Shown here one piece after another: positions 1 to 7,764 of a stretch of 23,166 nucleotides of DNA. A program made the position numbers and the translations under genes. The notes beneath the pieces were generated by a model. It saw only the letters and a list, made by a program, of their open reading frames with translations, did no database searches and was not told the DNA's origin. Within the stretch, counting starts at the first letter, position 1; each line of letters starts with the position of its first letter. Source of the stretch: CAYOWK01 sp964407665 (GTDB taxonomy: Bacteria > Pseudomonadota > Alphaproteobacteria > Caulobacterales > Hyphomonadaceae); NCBI GenBank assembly GCA_964407665.1, contig CAYOWK010000060.1, forward strand, positions 1 through 23,166, given 5' to 3'.

Positions 1-389
1 TCGGGTCGTGTGTCGTCAACCCACCGATAGATCTCCGTGCCGACCGGGTAGGGCCCTTGCGGCTTCACGAGGCTTGGCACAGGCCAGGCCAGCATCCAGG
101 GAGCGACCGTCGCCAGCGCCAAAGCGGTCAGGGCCAGCTTTCCCCAGAGACGCGCTGCTCCACCCGGGCCTCGCCCCCCGACAGGCCGCGCGACCACGCC
201 CAGCACGACAATGAGAAGATAGCCAGGTACGAACTGCCAGTAGAAGCCCTCGGTCGCCAGCTGCAGGACCGCAAGCGCTACAATGGCCAGCAGGGCCAGC
301 CCGAACACCTTGCGGTCGGGCTTCGCCGCCACCCACACGGCCGAAAGCCCCAGCAGGGCTGCCGCGATCAGACAATCAAGCACCGACAT
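1..389 (-). CDS. Membrane-anchored PAF-acetylhydrolase-like esterase, 5' part only
   Basis: The reading frame starts at ATG 389 (protein begins MSVLDCLIAA) and runs off the left edge, leaving 129 residues. Residues 1 to about 100 hold several hydrophobic stretches (AALLGLSAVWV, LALLAIVALAVL, VPGYLLIVVLGVV, then LTALALATVAPW), so the N-terminus looks like a small membrane domain. It is followed by GPYPVGTEIYRWVDDTRP. That matches, from memory of the family, the GPYxVGT...DxsRPE segment just before the catalytic alpha/beta-hydrolase domain of bacterial platelet-activating-factor acetylhydrolase isoform II-like proteins. The catalytic Ser, Asp and His would lie outside the window, so activity cannot be judged. 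A GGAGG lies about 11 bases before the ATG. The gene follows the NUDIX gene on the same strand after 87 bases. An alternative is a generic dienelactone-hydrolase-type protein. Confidence 0.72.
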   Translation of the reverse strand, partial: MSVLDCLIAAALLGLSAVWVAAKPDRKVFGLALLAIVALAVLQLATEGFYWQFVPGYLLIVVLGVVARPVGGRGPGGAARLWGKLALTALALATVAPWMLAWPVPSLVKPQGPYPVGTEIYRWVDDTRP

Positions 390-476
390 CCCCGCGCAGT
401 CCTCCGTCCCGGCTGAACTTTGCTGGCCGATTACCGCGAAAAAGCGGCGAACGGGTCAGCGCGTCTGCTTCGCTTA

Positions 477-932
477 TCACCACGCCTCGCCCGGCGGCTT
501 GCCCCCGAAAATCTCCTCCAGCCGCCGCGCTGTTCCCCCCGTGACGCCCTCTGGCGGGGCCAGCGGGTCGAAGAAGCCGGTTTCGGCGATTTCACCCCTG
601 TCCGGCCGGGCTTCCTGCCGCCAGTCCGAAATCCGGAACACCAGCACATGATCGTTCGGAAAGAAGCCGTGATTCGAGTGCACCGAGAGCAGGGAGGCAG
701 GCCCTGCCAGGATGACGCCCGCTTCCTCGCGCAGCTCCTTGGCCAGCGCCTGAAGGGCCGTCTCGCCCCGTTCCACACCGCCGCCGGGGAAGTGCCAGCC
801 GGGCGTATAGGTATGACGCACCAGCAGCACCCGGCCGCCCGCGTCCGTCACAACCCCCCGCACCCCCAGCGTCATCGACCGGTTCAGCCGGAACCAGGAC
901 TGAAACGCCCGGTCTCTCAGGGTCTTGGCCAT
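477..932 (-). CDS. NUDIX hydrolase
   Basis: This is a 151-residue single-domain NUDIX pyrophosphohydrolase. The Nudix box lies at about residues 51-73, from GGVERGETALQALA through KELREEAGV. It fits Gx5Ex7REUxEExGU except that the usual Arg of the RE pair is Lys. The metal-binding glutamates E66, E69 and E70 are present. The box is preceded by LLVRHTYTPGWHFPGGG, typical of the family. Such enzymes hydrolyse nucleoside diphosphates linked to another moiety in the cytoplasm; the substrate cannot be read from the sequence. I chose the start at 932 (MAKTLRDRAF) because residues added by the upstream ATG at 980 do not resemble the family, but the ribosome site is weak for both, so the start is uncertain. 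The gene is divergent from the small ORF and antiporter genes that start at 1027. Confidence 0.88.
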   Translation of the reverse strand: MAKTLRDRAFQSWFRLNRSMTLGVRGVVTDAGGRVLLVRHTYTPGWHFPGGGVERGETALQALAKELREEAGVILAGPASLLSVHSNHGFFPNDHVLVFRISDWRQEARPDRGEIAETGFFDPLAPPEGVTGGTARRLEEIFGGKPPGEAW

Positions 933-1026
933 TGCATCAGCTTTCAGGTGTGACGACGGCGGCATAGCGTCCCGATACAAACCGGGCTAGAGAAGGCGCG
1001 TTGGCCTCGAACTTACGGTGACCCCC

Positions 1027-1107
1027 ATGATGGCGTTTTATGCTTTTGTCGGCGTCGGTGCGCTCTTCGCGTTGCTGAACCTCCTCGAATATCGCCGCCT
1101 CGACTAG
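1027..1107 (+). CDS. Very small hydrophobic protein (26 aa), possible leader of the antiporter gene
   Basis: An ATG-ATG start at 1027 opens a 26-codon frame ending in TAG at 1105-1107. It encodes MMAFYAFVGVGALFALLN followed by LLEYRRLD. This is one clean transmembrane-length hydrophobic stretch with a charged C-terminal tail, the usual form of a bacterial small membrane protein with the tail in the cytoplasm. The stop lies 5 bases before the GGAGG that serves the antiporter's TTG start at 1126, so the two may be translationally coupled. There is no strong ribosome site before its own start. It could be a genuine small protein, a translated leader controlling the antiporter, or chance. I do not recognise a family. 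Confidence 0.45.
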   Translation: MMAFYAFVGVGALFALLNLLEYRRLD

Positions 1108-1112
1108 TATCC

Positions 1113-1117
1113 GGAGG
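1113..1117 (+). promoter_or_regulatory. Ribosome binding site that fixes the TTG start of the antiporter
   Basis: A perfect GGAGG lies 8 bases before TTG 1126. No ATG or GTG in that frame lies at a better distance, and the protein begins well ahead of its first membrane segment. This supports a TTG start and places it immediately after the small ORF ending at 1107. Confidence 0.7.
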
Positions 1118-1125
1118 CTGCCCGC

Positions 1126-2154
1126 TTGGATCAGCTAGTGCTCGGAGGTGACGGCGGAGCCCTCGCCGGTTCGGCCATCCTGACCTTCGCGGGCTTCCTC
1201 ATTCTTCTCTATTCCGGCGACTGTCTTGTCCGGGGCGCGCTTGCCGCGGCCTACAAGACCAACGTCTCGCCCCTGCTTGTCGGCATCATGATTGTGGGCT
1301 TCGGCACCTCGCTGCCGGAGCTGCTGGTGACGTTCCAGGCCGCATCGGCCGGCCGGCTCGGACTGGCCCACGGCAACATCATTGGCTCAAACATCGCCAA
1401 CATCTGGCTGGTCATAGCGCTGCCTGCCATCGTGTTTCCCGTCGCCATCATCGCCAAGCGGATGCGCGCCACCGCGCTGTTCATGCTCGCATGCGTCGCT
1501 GCGTGGATGGGGGTAACCTACTTCGTCGGCCTCAACCCGATGGTGGGGTATGCCTTCCTGGGCGTGCTGCTCGTCTATTCCGTGGTGGCGTTCTCGATCG
1601 CCCGCAAGGACATGACCACGGACACGCCCGAGGAACTCAAGTGGGCGTCGAAGCCGGCCTGGCGGATGGTGACGCTGATCCTGATCGGCATGGTCGGCCT
1701 GCCGCTTGGAGCCAAGATCCTTGTGGAAGGCGGCGTGACCGTATCGAAGGCGACCGGTTTCAGCGAGGAGGCTGTCGGCCTCACGCTTCTGGCTGTCGGA
1801 ACATCGCTGCCGGAACTCGGCGCCGGCCTGGCGGCTGCATTCCGCAAGCAGAGCGACGTCGCCATGGGCAACATCCTTGGCTCGACCATCTTCAATATTC
1901 TTGGGGCAGGCGGACTGATCGCCCTGCTGGGCCCGCAGGACGTCAGCGTTCAGTTCCTCAGCTACAGCAACTGGGTCATGGGGGCGGCCGCGCTGATGCT
2001 GACGGCGCTGATCATGTTCCGGCACCGCATCGGCTTCCTGACCGGCTTTTTCTTTCTGGGGCTTTACGCGCTCTACATTGCCGGGCTGATCGCGGGCTGG
2101 ACCTTCGCGGACCTGCCGTACCTCTTGATCGAGCGCCCGCCGGTTACGCCGTAG
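1126..2154 (+). CDS. Calcium/sodium antiporter, CaCA family (YrbG-like)
   Basis: This 342-residue inner-membrane protein has about ten hydrophobic segments arranged as two related halves. Both signature alpha repeats of the Ca2+/cation antiporter superfamily are visible. Alpha-1 is GFGTSLPEL at about 58-66 with GNIIGSNIANI at 83-93. Alpha-2 is AVGTSLPELGAG at about 223-234 with GNILGSTIFNI at 248-258. The ion-binding acidic residues E65 and E230 are both present. Length and order match YrbG-like K+-independent exchangers that move Ca2+ out in exchange for Na+; the exact ions are inferred from the family. A soluble loop (KDMTTDTPEELKW) separates the halves. The start is TTG with a good GGAGG. 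The gene converges on the SixA-like gene with 15 bases between them. Confidence 0.93.
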   Translation: MDQLVLGGDGGALAGSAILTFAGFLILLYSGDCLVRGALAAAYKTNVSPLLVGIMIVGFGTSLPELLVTFQAASAGRLGLAHGNIIGSNIANIWLVIALPAIVFPVAIIAKRMRATALFMLACVAAWMGVTYFVGLNPMVGYAFLGVLLVYSVVAFSIARKDMTTDTPEELKWASKPAWRMVTLILIGMVGLPLGAKILVEGGVTVSKATGFSEEAVGLTLLAVGTSLPELGAGLAAAFRKQSDVAMGNILGSTIFNILGAGGLIALLGPQDVSVQFLSYSNWVMGAAALMLTALIMFRHRIGFLTGFFFLGLYALYIAGLIAGWTFADLPYLLIERPPVTP

Positions 2155-2156
2155 GC

Positions 2157-2173
2157 CTGATCCTCTCGATCAG
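2157..2173. terminator. Short hairpin between convergent genes, possible weak bidirectional terminator
   Basis: CTGATC-CTCTC-GATCAG forms a perfect 6-bp stem with a 5-base loop between the antiporter stop (2154) and the SixA-like stop codon (2170-2172), which it overlaps. No T-run follows on either strand, so termination is only a suggestion from position. Confidence 0.3.
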
Positions 2174-2655
2174 CGGTCGCCGGGCGTAAGGTAGGCCAGC
2201 AGCCGCCAGTCGCCATCCTCGGCGCGCCGCTCGAAAACAGTTGCTGTGCACGTCGCGTACTTCGCACGCACCATCTGATCCAGCGGCGACTCGCCCCTGG
2301 CGAAATGGCAGGCCAGATCCTGCAGCCCCGGATTGTGCGCCACGATCATCACGCGCTCGGCCCCGGCCCTCAGGGCTTCAACCCGCAGCATTTCCGCCGG
2401 CGCCAGGTAGAGCGTCCGGAGAAAGCGGACATCCGCAGCGGGGAAGGCCGGGGCCACCTTCTCCCAGGTCTGTCGCGTGCGGAGCGCCGTTGACACCAGC
2501 ACCACCTCGGGCGCCACGCCCGCATCCACCAGTCTCGGACCCATCGCGGCGGCGTTCAAAAGCCCGCGCTCGGCAAGTGCGCGATCAAAATCGCTGGCGT
2601 CGTCCTCGAAGGGAACGGCCTTGGCGTGACGCAGAAGGGTCAGTTGACGAAGCAT
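2170..2655 (-). CDS. SixA-like histidine phosphatase family protein
   Basis: This is a 161-residue member of the histidine phosphatase (RHG) superfamily, short form. The N-terminal LTLLRHAKA carries the phospho-accepting His (H10) and its Arg (R9). STALRTRQTW holds the second conserved Arg at about 59, and MIVAHNPGL holds the second catalytic His at about 107. Length and the early RHAKA motif match SixA-type enzymes, which remove phosphate from phosphohistidine in signalling proteins; the real substrate is unknown. The start at 2655 (MLRQLTLLRHAK) places the motif at the usual distance from the N-terminus. An in-frame ATG at 2676 adds seven residues and is less likely. It appears to stand alone as a transcription unit. 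Confidence 0.88.
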   Translation of the reverse strand: MLRQLTLLRHAKAVPFEDDASDFDRALAERGLLNAAAMGPRLVDAGVAPEVVLVSTALRTRQTWEKVAPAFPAADVRFLRTLYLAPAEMLRVEALRAGAERVMIVAHNPGLQDLACHFARGESPLDQMVRAKYATCTATVFERRAEDGDWRLLAYLTPGDR

Positions 2656-2790
2656 GGTCCCGCACGGTCCGCGCAAAAGTAATCCCGTCTGCTACCCGGA
2701 ACGCACCGCGAAACCAAGCGCGTTTCAGGCCACGCCGGTTCAAGCCGTCGTCAGCGGCTGCGCCGTATCCGTGAATCCTCGAATTGCGTC

Positions 2791-2819
2791 TTGAACGCCT
2801 ATGATATGATGATCATAAT
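2791..2819 (+). promoter_or_regulatory. Sigma-70-like promoter with palindrome, for the thiolase gene
   Basis: TTGAAC (2791-2796) and CATAAT (2814-2819) are separated by 17 bases. The perfect palindrome ATGATCAT (2809-2816) overlaps the -10 hexamer, where a repressor could block polymerase. Overlapping TATGAT copies at 2800 and 2805 make the exact -10 uncertain. A strong AGGAGG (2832-2837) sits 5 bases before the thiolase ATG. Confidence 0.5.
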
Positions 2820-2842
2820 GTAAAAGAGATCAGGAGGCCCCG

Positions 2843-4012
2843 ATGGGTAGCGCAGACACCACCGCCGTGATTGCCGGCTATGTCCGGACGCCGTTCCACT
2901 TTGCAAAGAAGGGTCAGCTCGCCGGCGTGCGGCCTGACGATCTGGCGGCCATCGCCATTCGCGAGCTTGTGGCGCGCTCTGGCATCGACCCCGCCACGCT
3001 TGAAGATGTCGTGCTGGGCACGGCCTACCCGGAGGCGGAGCAGGGCTCCAACATCGCGCGCCTTGCCTCGCTGCTCGCAGGGCTTCCCATCGAGCTTGGC
3101 GGGATCACCATGAACCGCTTCTGCGGCTCCTCGATGTCCGCCATCCACTACGCGGCTGGCCAGATCGCCCTCGGCGCCGGAAACGCGTTCATCGCCGGCG
3201 GCGTGGAGAGCATGACTCGCGTGCCTCAAGGCGGCTTCAATCACTCGCCCAACCCGCGCTTCGCTGGCAGGGCCGCCCACAATCCCGACGTGATGCTCGA
3301 CGCCTACATTTCGATGGGCGAAACCGCCGAGAATGTCTCACGGCGGTTCAGGATCAGCCGCGCCGACCAGGAACAGCTGGCCTGGGCCTCGCAGATGAAA
3401 GCCGCGGAAGCACAGCGCGCCGGGCGCCTGAAGGACGAGATCGTGGCGGTCATGACAGCTAACGGACTGGTCTCCGAAGACGGAACCCTCCGGCCGCAGA
3501 CAACACTCGAAGGGCTTGCGGGCCTCAAGCCCGCCTTCCGCGAGGACGGATCGGTCACAGCCGGGACGTCATCGCCGCTGACGGATGGGGCCAGCGCCAC
3601 GCTGATCACGTCCGAAGCCTACGCCAAGTCCCACGGGCTCGAGATGCTGGGCCGTATCCGCTCGGTCGCTATCGCGGGCGTGCCCCCGGAAATCATGGGC
3701 ATGGGGCCCGTTCCCGCAAGCCGCAAGGCGCTTGCGCGGGCCGGGCTCACCATCGCGGATATCGATGTGGTCGAGATCAACGAGGCGTTCGGCTCGCAAG
3801 CCGTCGCCAGCATCCGCGAGCTCGGCATCCCGATGGGGAAGGTCAATATCGACGGCGGCGGCATCGCGATTGGCCACCCGCTCGGCGCAACTGGCGCCCG
3901 GATCACGGCCAAGGCCGCCCAGATCATGAAGCGGGAGGGCAAGCGCTTCGCCCTCGCCACTCAGTGCATCGGCGGCGGCCAGGGCATCGCCACCGTTATC
4001 GAAGCGATCTGA
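2843..4012 (+). CDS. Acetyl-CoA acyltransferase (thiolase)
   Basis: This 389-residue protein has the usual thiolase length and all the catalytic blocks. NRFCGSSMSAIH carries the nucleophilic Cys (C94), NEAFGSQA lies near 313, GGGIAIGHPLGATG holds the catalytic His (H345), and CIGGGQG holds the second Cys (C375). GGVESMTRVP near 120 is also typical. Thiolases cleave 3-ketoacyl-CoA with CoA (fatty-acid breakdown) or run in reverse to make acetoacetyl-CoA; NRFCGSS suggests the broad-range degradative group, but this is a weak inference. There is no neighbouring FadB-type partner here, so it is a single-gene unit with its own promoter at 2791-2819 and its own terminator at 4036-4075. Confidence 0.95.
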   Translation: MGSADTTAVIAGYVRTPFHFAKKGQLAGVRPDDLAAIAIRELVARSGIDPATLEDVVLGTAYPEAEQGSNIARLASLLAGLPIELGGITMNRFCGSSMSAIHYAAGQIALGAGNAFIAGGVESMTRVPQGGFNHSPNPRFAGRAAHNPDVMLDAYISMGETAENVSRRFRISRADQEQLAWASQMKAAEAQRAGRLKDEIVAVMTANGLVSEDGTLRPQTTLEGLAGLKPAFREDGSVTAGTSSPLTDGASATLITSEAYAKSHGLEMLGRIRSVAIAGVPPEIMGMGPVPASRKALARAGLTIADIDVVEINEAFGSQAVASIRELGIPMGKVNIDGGGIAIGHPLGATGARITAKAAQIMKREGKRFALATQCIGGGQGIATVIEAI

Positions 4013-4035
4013 GAACGACCCCCCAGGGAAAACTG

Positions 4036-4075
4036 TGGGCGGCCCGCTGGACAAAGCGGCCGCCCATTCTTCTTT
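4036..4075 (+). terminator. Rho-independent terminator after the thiolase gene
   Basis: TGGGCGGCC (4036-4044) pairs with GGCCGCCCA (4058-4066), and GC-rich pairing continues inside the loop with one bulge. It is followed by TTCTTCTTT. It lies 23 bases after the thiolase stop. Confidence 0.8.
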
Positions 4076-4135
4076 CGCCGCTGTCGCATACCTGTAGTCT
4101 CCCGCCTCTAGGGATGGCCCATCAGGGAGACCGTC

Positions 4136-5635
4136 ATGCGGACTGGAATACTGGCGCTTGCACTGCTCGGGCTGGCCGGTTGCGCCCATGCTCCGGCGCC
4201 CGAGGACAGCAGGACAGGACAGGCCGCCCCACCACCGATCGCTACTGCGCCGGTCAGCGTCATCGAGCTTGCCGGTGCGGTCACCCCCGACGAACTCGCC
4301 ACCTACAAGGAACTCGCGTTCGACGTCCCGCCCGGCGTGCAGTCTCTGGCGATCACGGTCGAGCACGACCAGAAGGGCAAGGGGACGGTCCTCGACCTCG
4401 GCCTGCGCGACCCGGCGGGCTTCCGCGGCTGGAGCGGCTCGAACAAATCCACGATCTACGTCTCCGCCGAAGAGACCACGCCCTCCTTTCGCGCGGGGCC
4501 CCTGACGCCTGGAGCATGGACGCTTATCCTCGGCCTGCCGGCGGTGATGTCGACAGCCAACTACACGGCCACCATCACGTTCGACCCCGAACCGCCTGTC
4601 GTCGCTGCGCGCGGCGAGCCCGCCTGGCGGCGCGGAGATTTCCACGCCCACACCGCCCACTCGGACGGAAGCTGCGCCAACCCGCAGGGCCTGCGCGTTC
4701 CATGCCCGGTTCACTTCACCCTCGACGCAGCCGTGAAGGCCGGCCTCGATTTTGTCTCCGTCACCGACCACAACACGCTGGCCCAAAACAACTCCATCCT
4801 CGAACTCGAACCGTTCTACCCCTCGCTAACCGTGGTGCGCGGCTCCGAGATCACCACCTTCCAGGGCCACGCCAATGCGCTCGGCATCCGCGCGCCGGTG
4901 GATTTCCAGCTCGGTTCGAAGCGTCTTGCGGCCACCGGAAAGCTGCTCGACCAGATCGACGCCCAGGGCGGCATCCTCTCGATCAGCCACCCTGGCCTTG
5001 CCTCCGGACGCCAGTGCATGGGCTGCGGATGGACCGCCGAGACCGACTGGTCGCGCGTCGCCGCTATCGAAGTCGTCAACGGCGGCAACCTTCGCAACAA
5101 CACGCATGAGGACCCGCAAACCTCGGGCGTGATCTTCTGGGAGAAGCTGCTGAACCAGGGCTACCGGCTCACCGCCATCGGCGGCTCCGACAACCACGAC
5201 GCCACCAACCTCACCGGACCCGCGCAATCGCCGGTGGGAACCCCCGCCACCGTCATCTGGACCGACGGCGCCAGCGAAGCCGACATCCTCGCCGGCGTCC
5301 GCTCCGGCCGCGTCTTCCTCGACCTGCAGAACGTCAAGGGGCGCCGCCTCGACATGACGGCCACCTTCCAGGGCGTCTCGACTGGCATGGGCGGCGAGGC
5401 GAAAGTCGCGCTGGGTGCGCCGGTGGATTTGCGCGTCACGGTTGAAGGCGTCGACGCCCCGCGCATCGAACTCAAGTCGGGCGGCGTCGTGGTCACACAG
5501 ACGCCTGCCGGCGGCGGCAACGCCACGCTCGAACTGGCGCCGGGCTCACCAAAGGGCTGGGTCCGCGCCGATATTCGCGACGCATCCGGCAAGCTCCTGA
5601 TGATCGGCAATCCGGTGTGGCTGACCACCAAATGA
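4136..5635 (+). CDS. PHP-domain metallohydrolase lipoprotein (CehA/McbA-like)
   Basis: This is a 499-residue exported lipoprotein. The signal MRTGILALALLGLAGC has a lipobox with Cys16. Residues ~40-155 are rich in beta strands and look like a small sandwich domain. Residues ~165-400 are a PHP phosphoesterase domain: FHAHTAHSDG (H170, H172), TDHN (D211, H212), GSEIT (E238), GHANALG (H245), ISHPG (H285) and GGSDNHD (D352, H354), together a plausible multinuclear metal site. A second beta domain ends the protein. PHP proteins hydrolyse phosphoesters or, in CehA/McbA relatives, carbamate esters; the substrate here is unknown. Unusual features are C180/C190 and the CMGC pair C294/C297 beside the active-site motifs, which might form disulfides. 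AGGGAGA precedes the ATG by 5 bases. It is monocistronic, between two terminators. Confidence 0.88.
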   Translation: MRTGILALALLGLAGCAHAPAPEDSRTGQAAPPPIATAPVSVIELAGAVTPDELATYKELAFDVPPGVQSLAITVEHDQKGKGTVLDLGLRDPAGFRGWSGSNKSTIYVSAEETTPSFRAGPLTPGAWTLILGLPAVMSTANYTATITFDPEPPVVAARGEPAWRRGDFHAHTAHSDGSCANPQGLRVPCPVHFTLDAAVKAGLDFVSVTDHNTLAQNNSILELEPFYPSLTVVRGSEITTFQGHANALGIRAPVDFQLGSKRLAATGKLLDQIDAQGGILSISHPGLASGRQCMGCGWTAETDWSRVAAIEVVNGGNLRNNTHEDPQTSGVIFWEKLLNQGYRLTAIGGSDNHDATNLTGPAQSPVGTPATVIWTDGASEADILAGVRSGRVFLDLQNVKGRRLDMTATFQGVSTGMGGEAKVALGAPVDLRVTVEGVDAPRIELKSGGVVVTQTPAGGGNATLELAPGSPKGWVRADIRDASGKLLMIGNPVWLTTK

Positions 5636-5636
5636 A

Positions 5637-5662
5637 AGAGGCGCGGATCGCTCCGCGCCTCT
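5637..5662. terminator. Strong hairpin terminator shared by convergent genes
   Basis: AGAGGCGCGGA (5637-5647) and TCCGCGCCTCT (5652-5662) form a perfect 11-bp stem with loop TCGC. It sits between the PHP gene stop (5635) and the end of the convergent lipoprotein gene (5689). On the minus strand it is followed by CTTTCATTT, on the plus strand by CCCCGTCGTTT, so it is better placed to stop minus-strand transcription and may serve both. Confidence 0.75.
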
Positions 5663-5688
5663 CCCCGTCGTTTCGGTGAGAACCAGCC

Positions 5689-7677
5689 CTAGGGCTGGCC
5701 GCCCGTACCCGCCGCAGGCGTCGGAGCCGCAGCCGGGGCAGGGCCGCCGCCACCCGCCATCGCTGCGAACATCTTCATGGCGTTGGCGAACTTGATGTTC
5801 TCCTCGCCCTCGACCTTGCCGTTGAGATCGTCGTCGACCATGCCGGTCATCAGCGACTGCATCAGCTGGCCGTCATACTTCTCGCCGACGCGGTTCTCGA
5901 GGGTCTCGTCGTTCCAGCGGTAGTTCATCCGCATGTAGAACATCTCCTCGAACGTCTGGTCGCCCCACGTCACCGTCTTGTTCGGATCGGGGTTGGCGTG
6001 GTTGCGCGTCGAGTTGTCGTAGGTGAAGCGCGCCACCATGCGGGTGCCGGGCGGAATGATCTTCGGCTCGGCCAGATCGTAGTCGCGCTGCCAGTTGAAG
6101 TCGTACTTCGGCAGGTCGAGGATCAGCTCCTTCGTGCCATCGGGATAGTGCGCCTCGAGGCTCGCCTGCACGCCGCGATAGTGGGCGTGCGGATAGACCG
6201 TGTAGAGCGTCGCTTCCTTCGGGAAGGTCATGTAGGCGACCTCCCGCAGGTTGGCCGTCTGCGGCTTCAGCTCGATCGTCGCGTCGATGATCACGCTGGA
6301 GCGCTTGATGAAGGTCGGCGGCTTCTCGTGGAAGTAGAGACCGATCTTGGTCTTGTCGGTGTCGGCCTTGCCGCTGGTCGTATAGTGCATCTGGAAGCCG
6401 ATGGCGCCGCCGGGCGGCAGCTCGACGCCGGAATTGTCAGGCAGGATCTGGGCTTCCTGTCCGGGCGTGTAGCTGCCCATCGAGCCGCGCCAGTTGGCCT
6501 GGCTGGCGGGCGCGCCATCCTTCGGCATCTTCTCCATCCAGCCCGACAGCACGTGGTGCACGTTGGTGCGCGCGCTCGGCAGGACCGTCGCCGCGCGCAG
6601 CCACTTGGTCTCGGTCAGCGGGTTCTTCACGGCGGGGTACTGGTAGTCGACGACGCCCGTCTCGGGCACGTCGAACGACGGCACGTTCAGCACGAGGTCC
6701 GGCTTGCCCAGCGGCCATTCCGGCGCCGGTTTCACGGCGGTCGGCAGCGGATCCTCGCCTTCGCCGCGCGGGGCGCCGGCCTCGATCCAGTGGATCAGCG
6801 TCTTGATCTGGTCGGGCGACAGGTTGCCGTCATGCTTCCACGTTCCGGTGTGGCGGTCGGCGAAGAAGGGCGGCATGCGATCCGTGCGCACCGCCTCGCG
6901 GATCATCGGGGCGAAGCCCTTGACCATGTCGTAGCTGTTCATCGCGAACGGCGCGATGCCGCCCTGCGTGTGGCAGGACGCGCACTGAGCGACCAGCATC
7001 GGCGCGACGTCGTTCACATACGAAATATTGGCGTGCGCGGCCTTGTTGTCGCGCTCGGGGAAGGCGATGGCCGCGCCGGTCGTCTTGTACGAGGCCAGTT
7101 CCACCGGCTGTCCGGCCAGCAGGCTGTCGAGGGCCGCGGTCACCGGATGGATGGTGGCCTTCTTGACGCCCTCGGCCGCAAAGCGGTCATCGAGCGGGCC
7201 GTGATAGACGACCTTCCAGGTCTTCGGATCGATGACGAACGCCTCGCCGGACTGCGTTACGCCCAGATTCTCGCCGACCAGCTGGTACTCGTCCAGCAGC
7301 ACGCGCACGGACGGATAACCCTTGGCGGTCGCTTCCTCGGCCACCGCGGCGCGCGTCACGCCGGGATCCGAGTTGATCATGAAGATCTCGACGCCCTTGT
7401 CCTTGTAGGCCGACTGCATCGCTTCCAGCTCGACGGCAGAGCCGGTCGAAACCGCATCGCCCAGCTTGTGGCTGACCAGCACGATGGCCGGCGCGTCCGC
7501 GAAATAGCGCAGCTCCCATGCGTCGTGCTTCTGGTCGGTCAGCTGGAAGTTCTCGGCCAGCGTGTTGATTTCGGCGTCCGACGGCTGGAGCGCAGCCTCG
7601 CCGCTCGGTCCTCCCTGCGAGCAGGCGGCAAAGGCAAGGGCGGCGATCGAGATGGTCGCAAGCGCTAGGCGTTTCAT
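5689..7677 (-). CDS. Multi-domain redox lipoprotein: redoxin-like, cytochrome c, PHM-like copper domains, EF-hand
   Basis: The protein has 662 residues. The signal MKRLALATISIAALAFAAC has a lipobox with Cys19. Residues ~55-190 resemble a redoxin fold (FVIDPKTWKVVYHGPLDDRF), but the expected CxxC segment reads VSHKLGDAVSTGS, without cysteine. CASCH (C232, C235, H236) binds heme c, with RMPPF Met268 a likely axial ligand. The rest resembles ascorbate-dependent type II copper monooxygenases: NVHHV (H374-H375), QMHY (H431), YPHAHYRG (H497, H499) and a Met near EEMFYMRM (M579), consistent with two copper sites. DDDLNGKVEGEE (615-626) fits an EF-hand loop. The tail is Pro/Ala/Gly-rich. The start at 7677 is chosen over 7812 because the lipoprotein signal begins there after GGGGAGAAG. 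It probably carries out copper-dependent oxidation outside the cytoplasm; substrate unknown. Confidence 0.86.
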   Translation of the reverse strand: MKRLALATISIAALAFAACSQGGPSGEAALQPSDAEINTLAENFQLTDQKHDAWELRYFADAPAIVLVSHKLGDAVSTGSAVELEAMQSAYKDKGVEIFMINSDPGVTRAAVAEEATAKGYPSVRVLLDEYQLVGENLGVTQSGEAFVIDPKTWKVVYHGPLDDRFAAEGVKKATIHPVTAALDSLLAGQPVELASYKTTGAAIAFPERDNKAAHANISYVNDVAPMLVAQCASCHTQGGIAPFAMNSYDMVKGFAPMIREAVRTDRMPPFFADRHTGTWKHDGNLSPDQIKTLIHWIEAGAPRGEGEDPLPTAVKPAPEWPLGKPDLVLNVPSFDVPETGVVDYQYPAVKNPLTETKWLRAATVLPSARTNVHHVLSGWMEKMPKDGAPASQANWRGSMGSYTPGQEAQILPDNSGVELPPGGAIGFQMHYTTSGKADTDKTKIGLYFHEKPPTFIKRSSVIIDATIELKPQTANLREVAYMTFPKEATLYTVYPHAHYRGVQASLEAHYPDGTKELILDLPKYDFNWQRDYDLAEPKIIPPGTRMVARFTYDNSTRNHANPDPNKTVTWGDQTFEEMFYMRMNYRWNDETLENRVGEKYDGQLMQSLMTGMVDDDLNGKVEGEENIKFANAMKMFAAMAGGGGPAPAAAPTPAAGTGGQP

Positions 7678-7764
7678 GGCGTCTTCTCCCCGGAAATGTC
7701 TGGTCACACGCGGCGGCAACACGCGCGCGCCGACTGGAAACTCTGCGGTATCCTGATGAATGTA

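Noticed and set aside
16..375. A 119-codon minus-strand frame at the left edge.
   Set aside because: Its translation is Gly/Arg-rich noise. The frame beginning at 389 gives membrane segments followed by an esterase-family motif and runs off the edge.
5998..7668. A 556-codon open frame on the plus strand, antisense to the multi-domain lipoprotein gene.
   Set aside because: Its translation is rich in Arg, His, Val and Gly with no fold-like pattern, as expected for the complement of a GC-rich gene; the minus strand has intact heme, copper and lipobox motifs.
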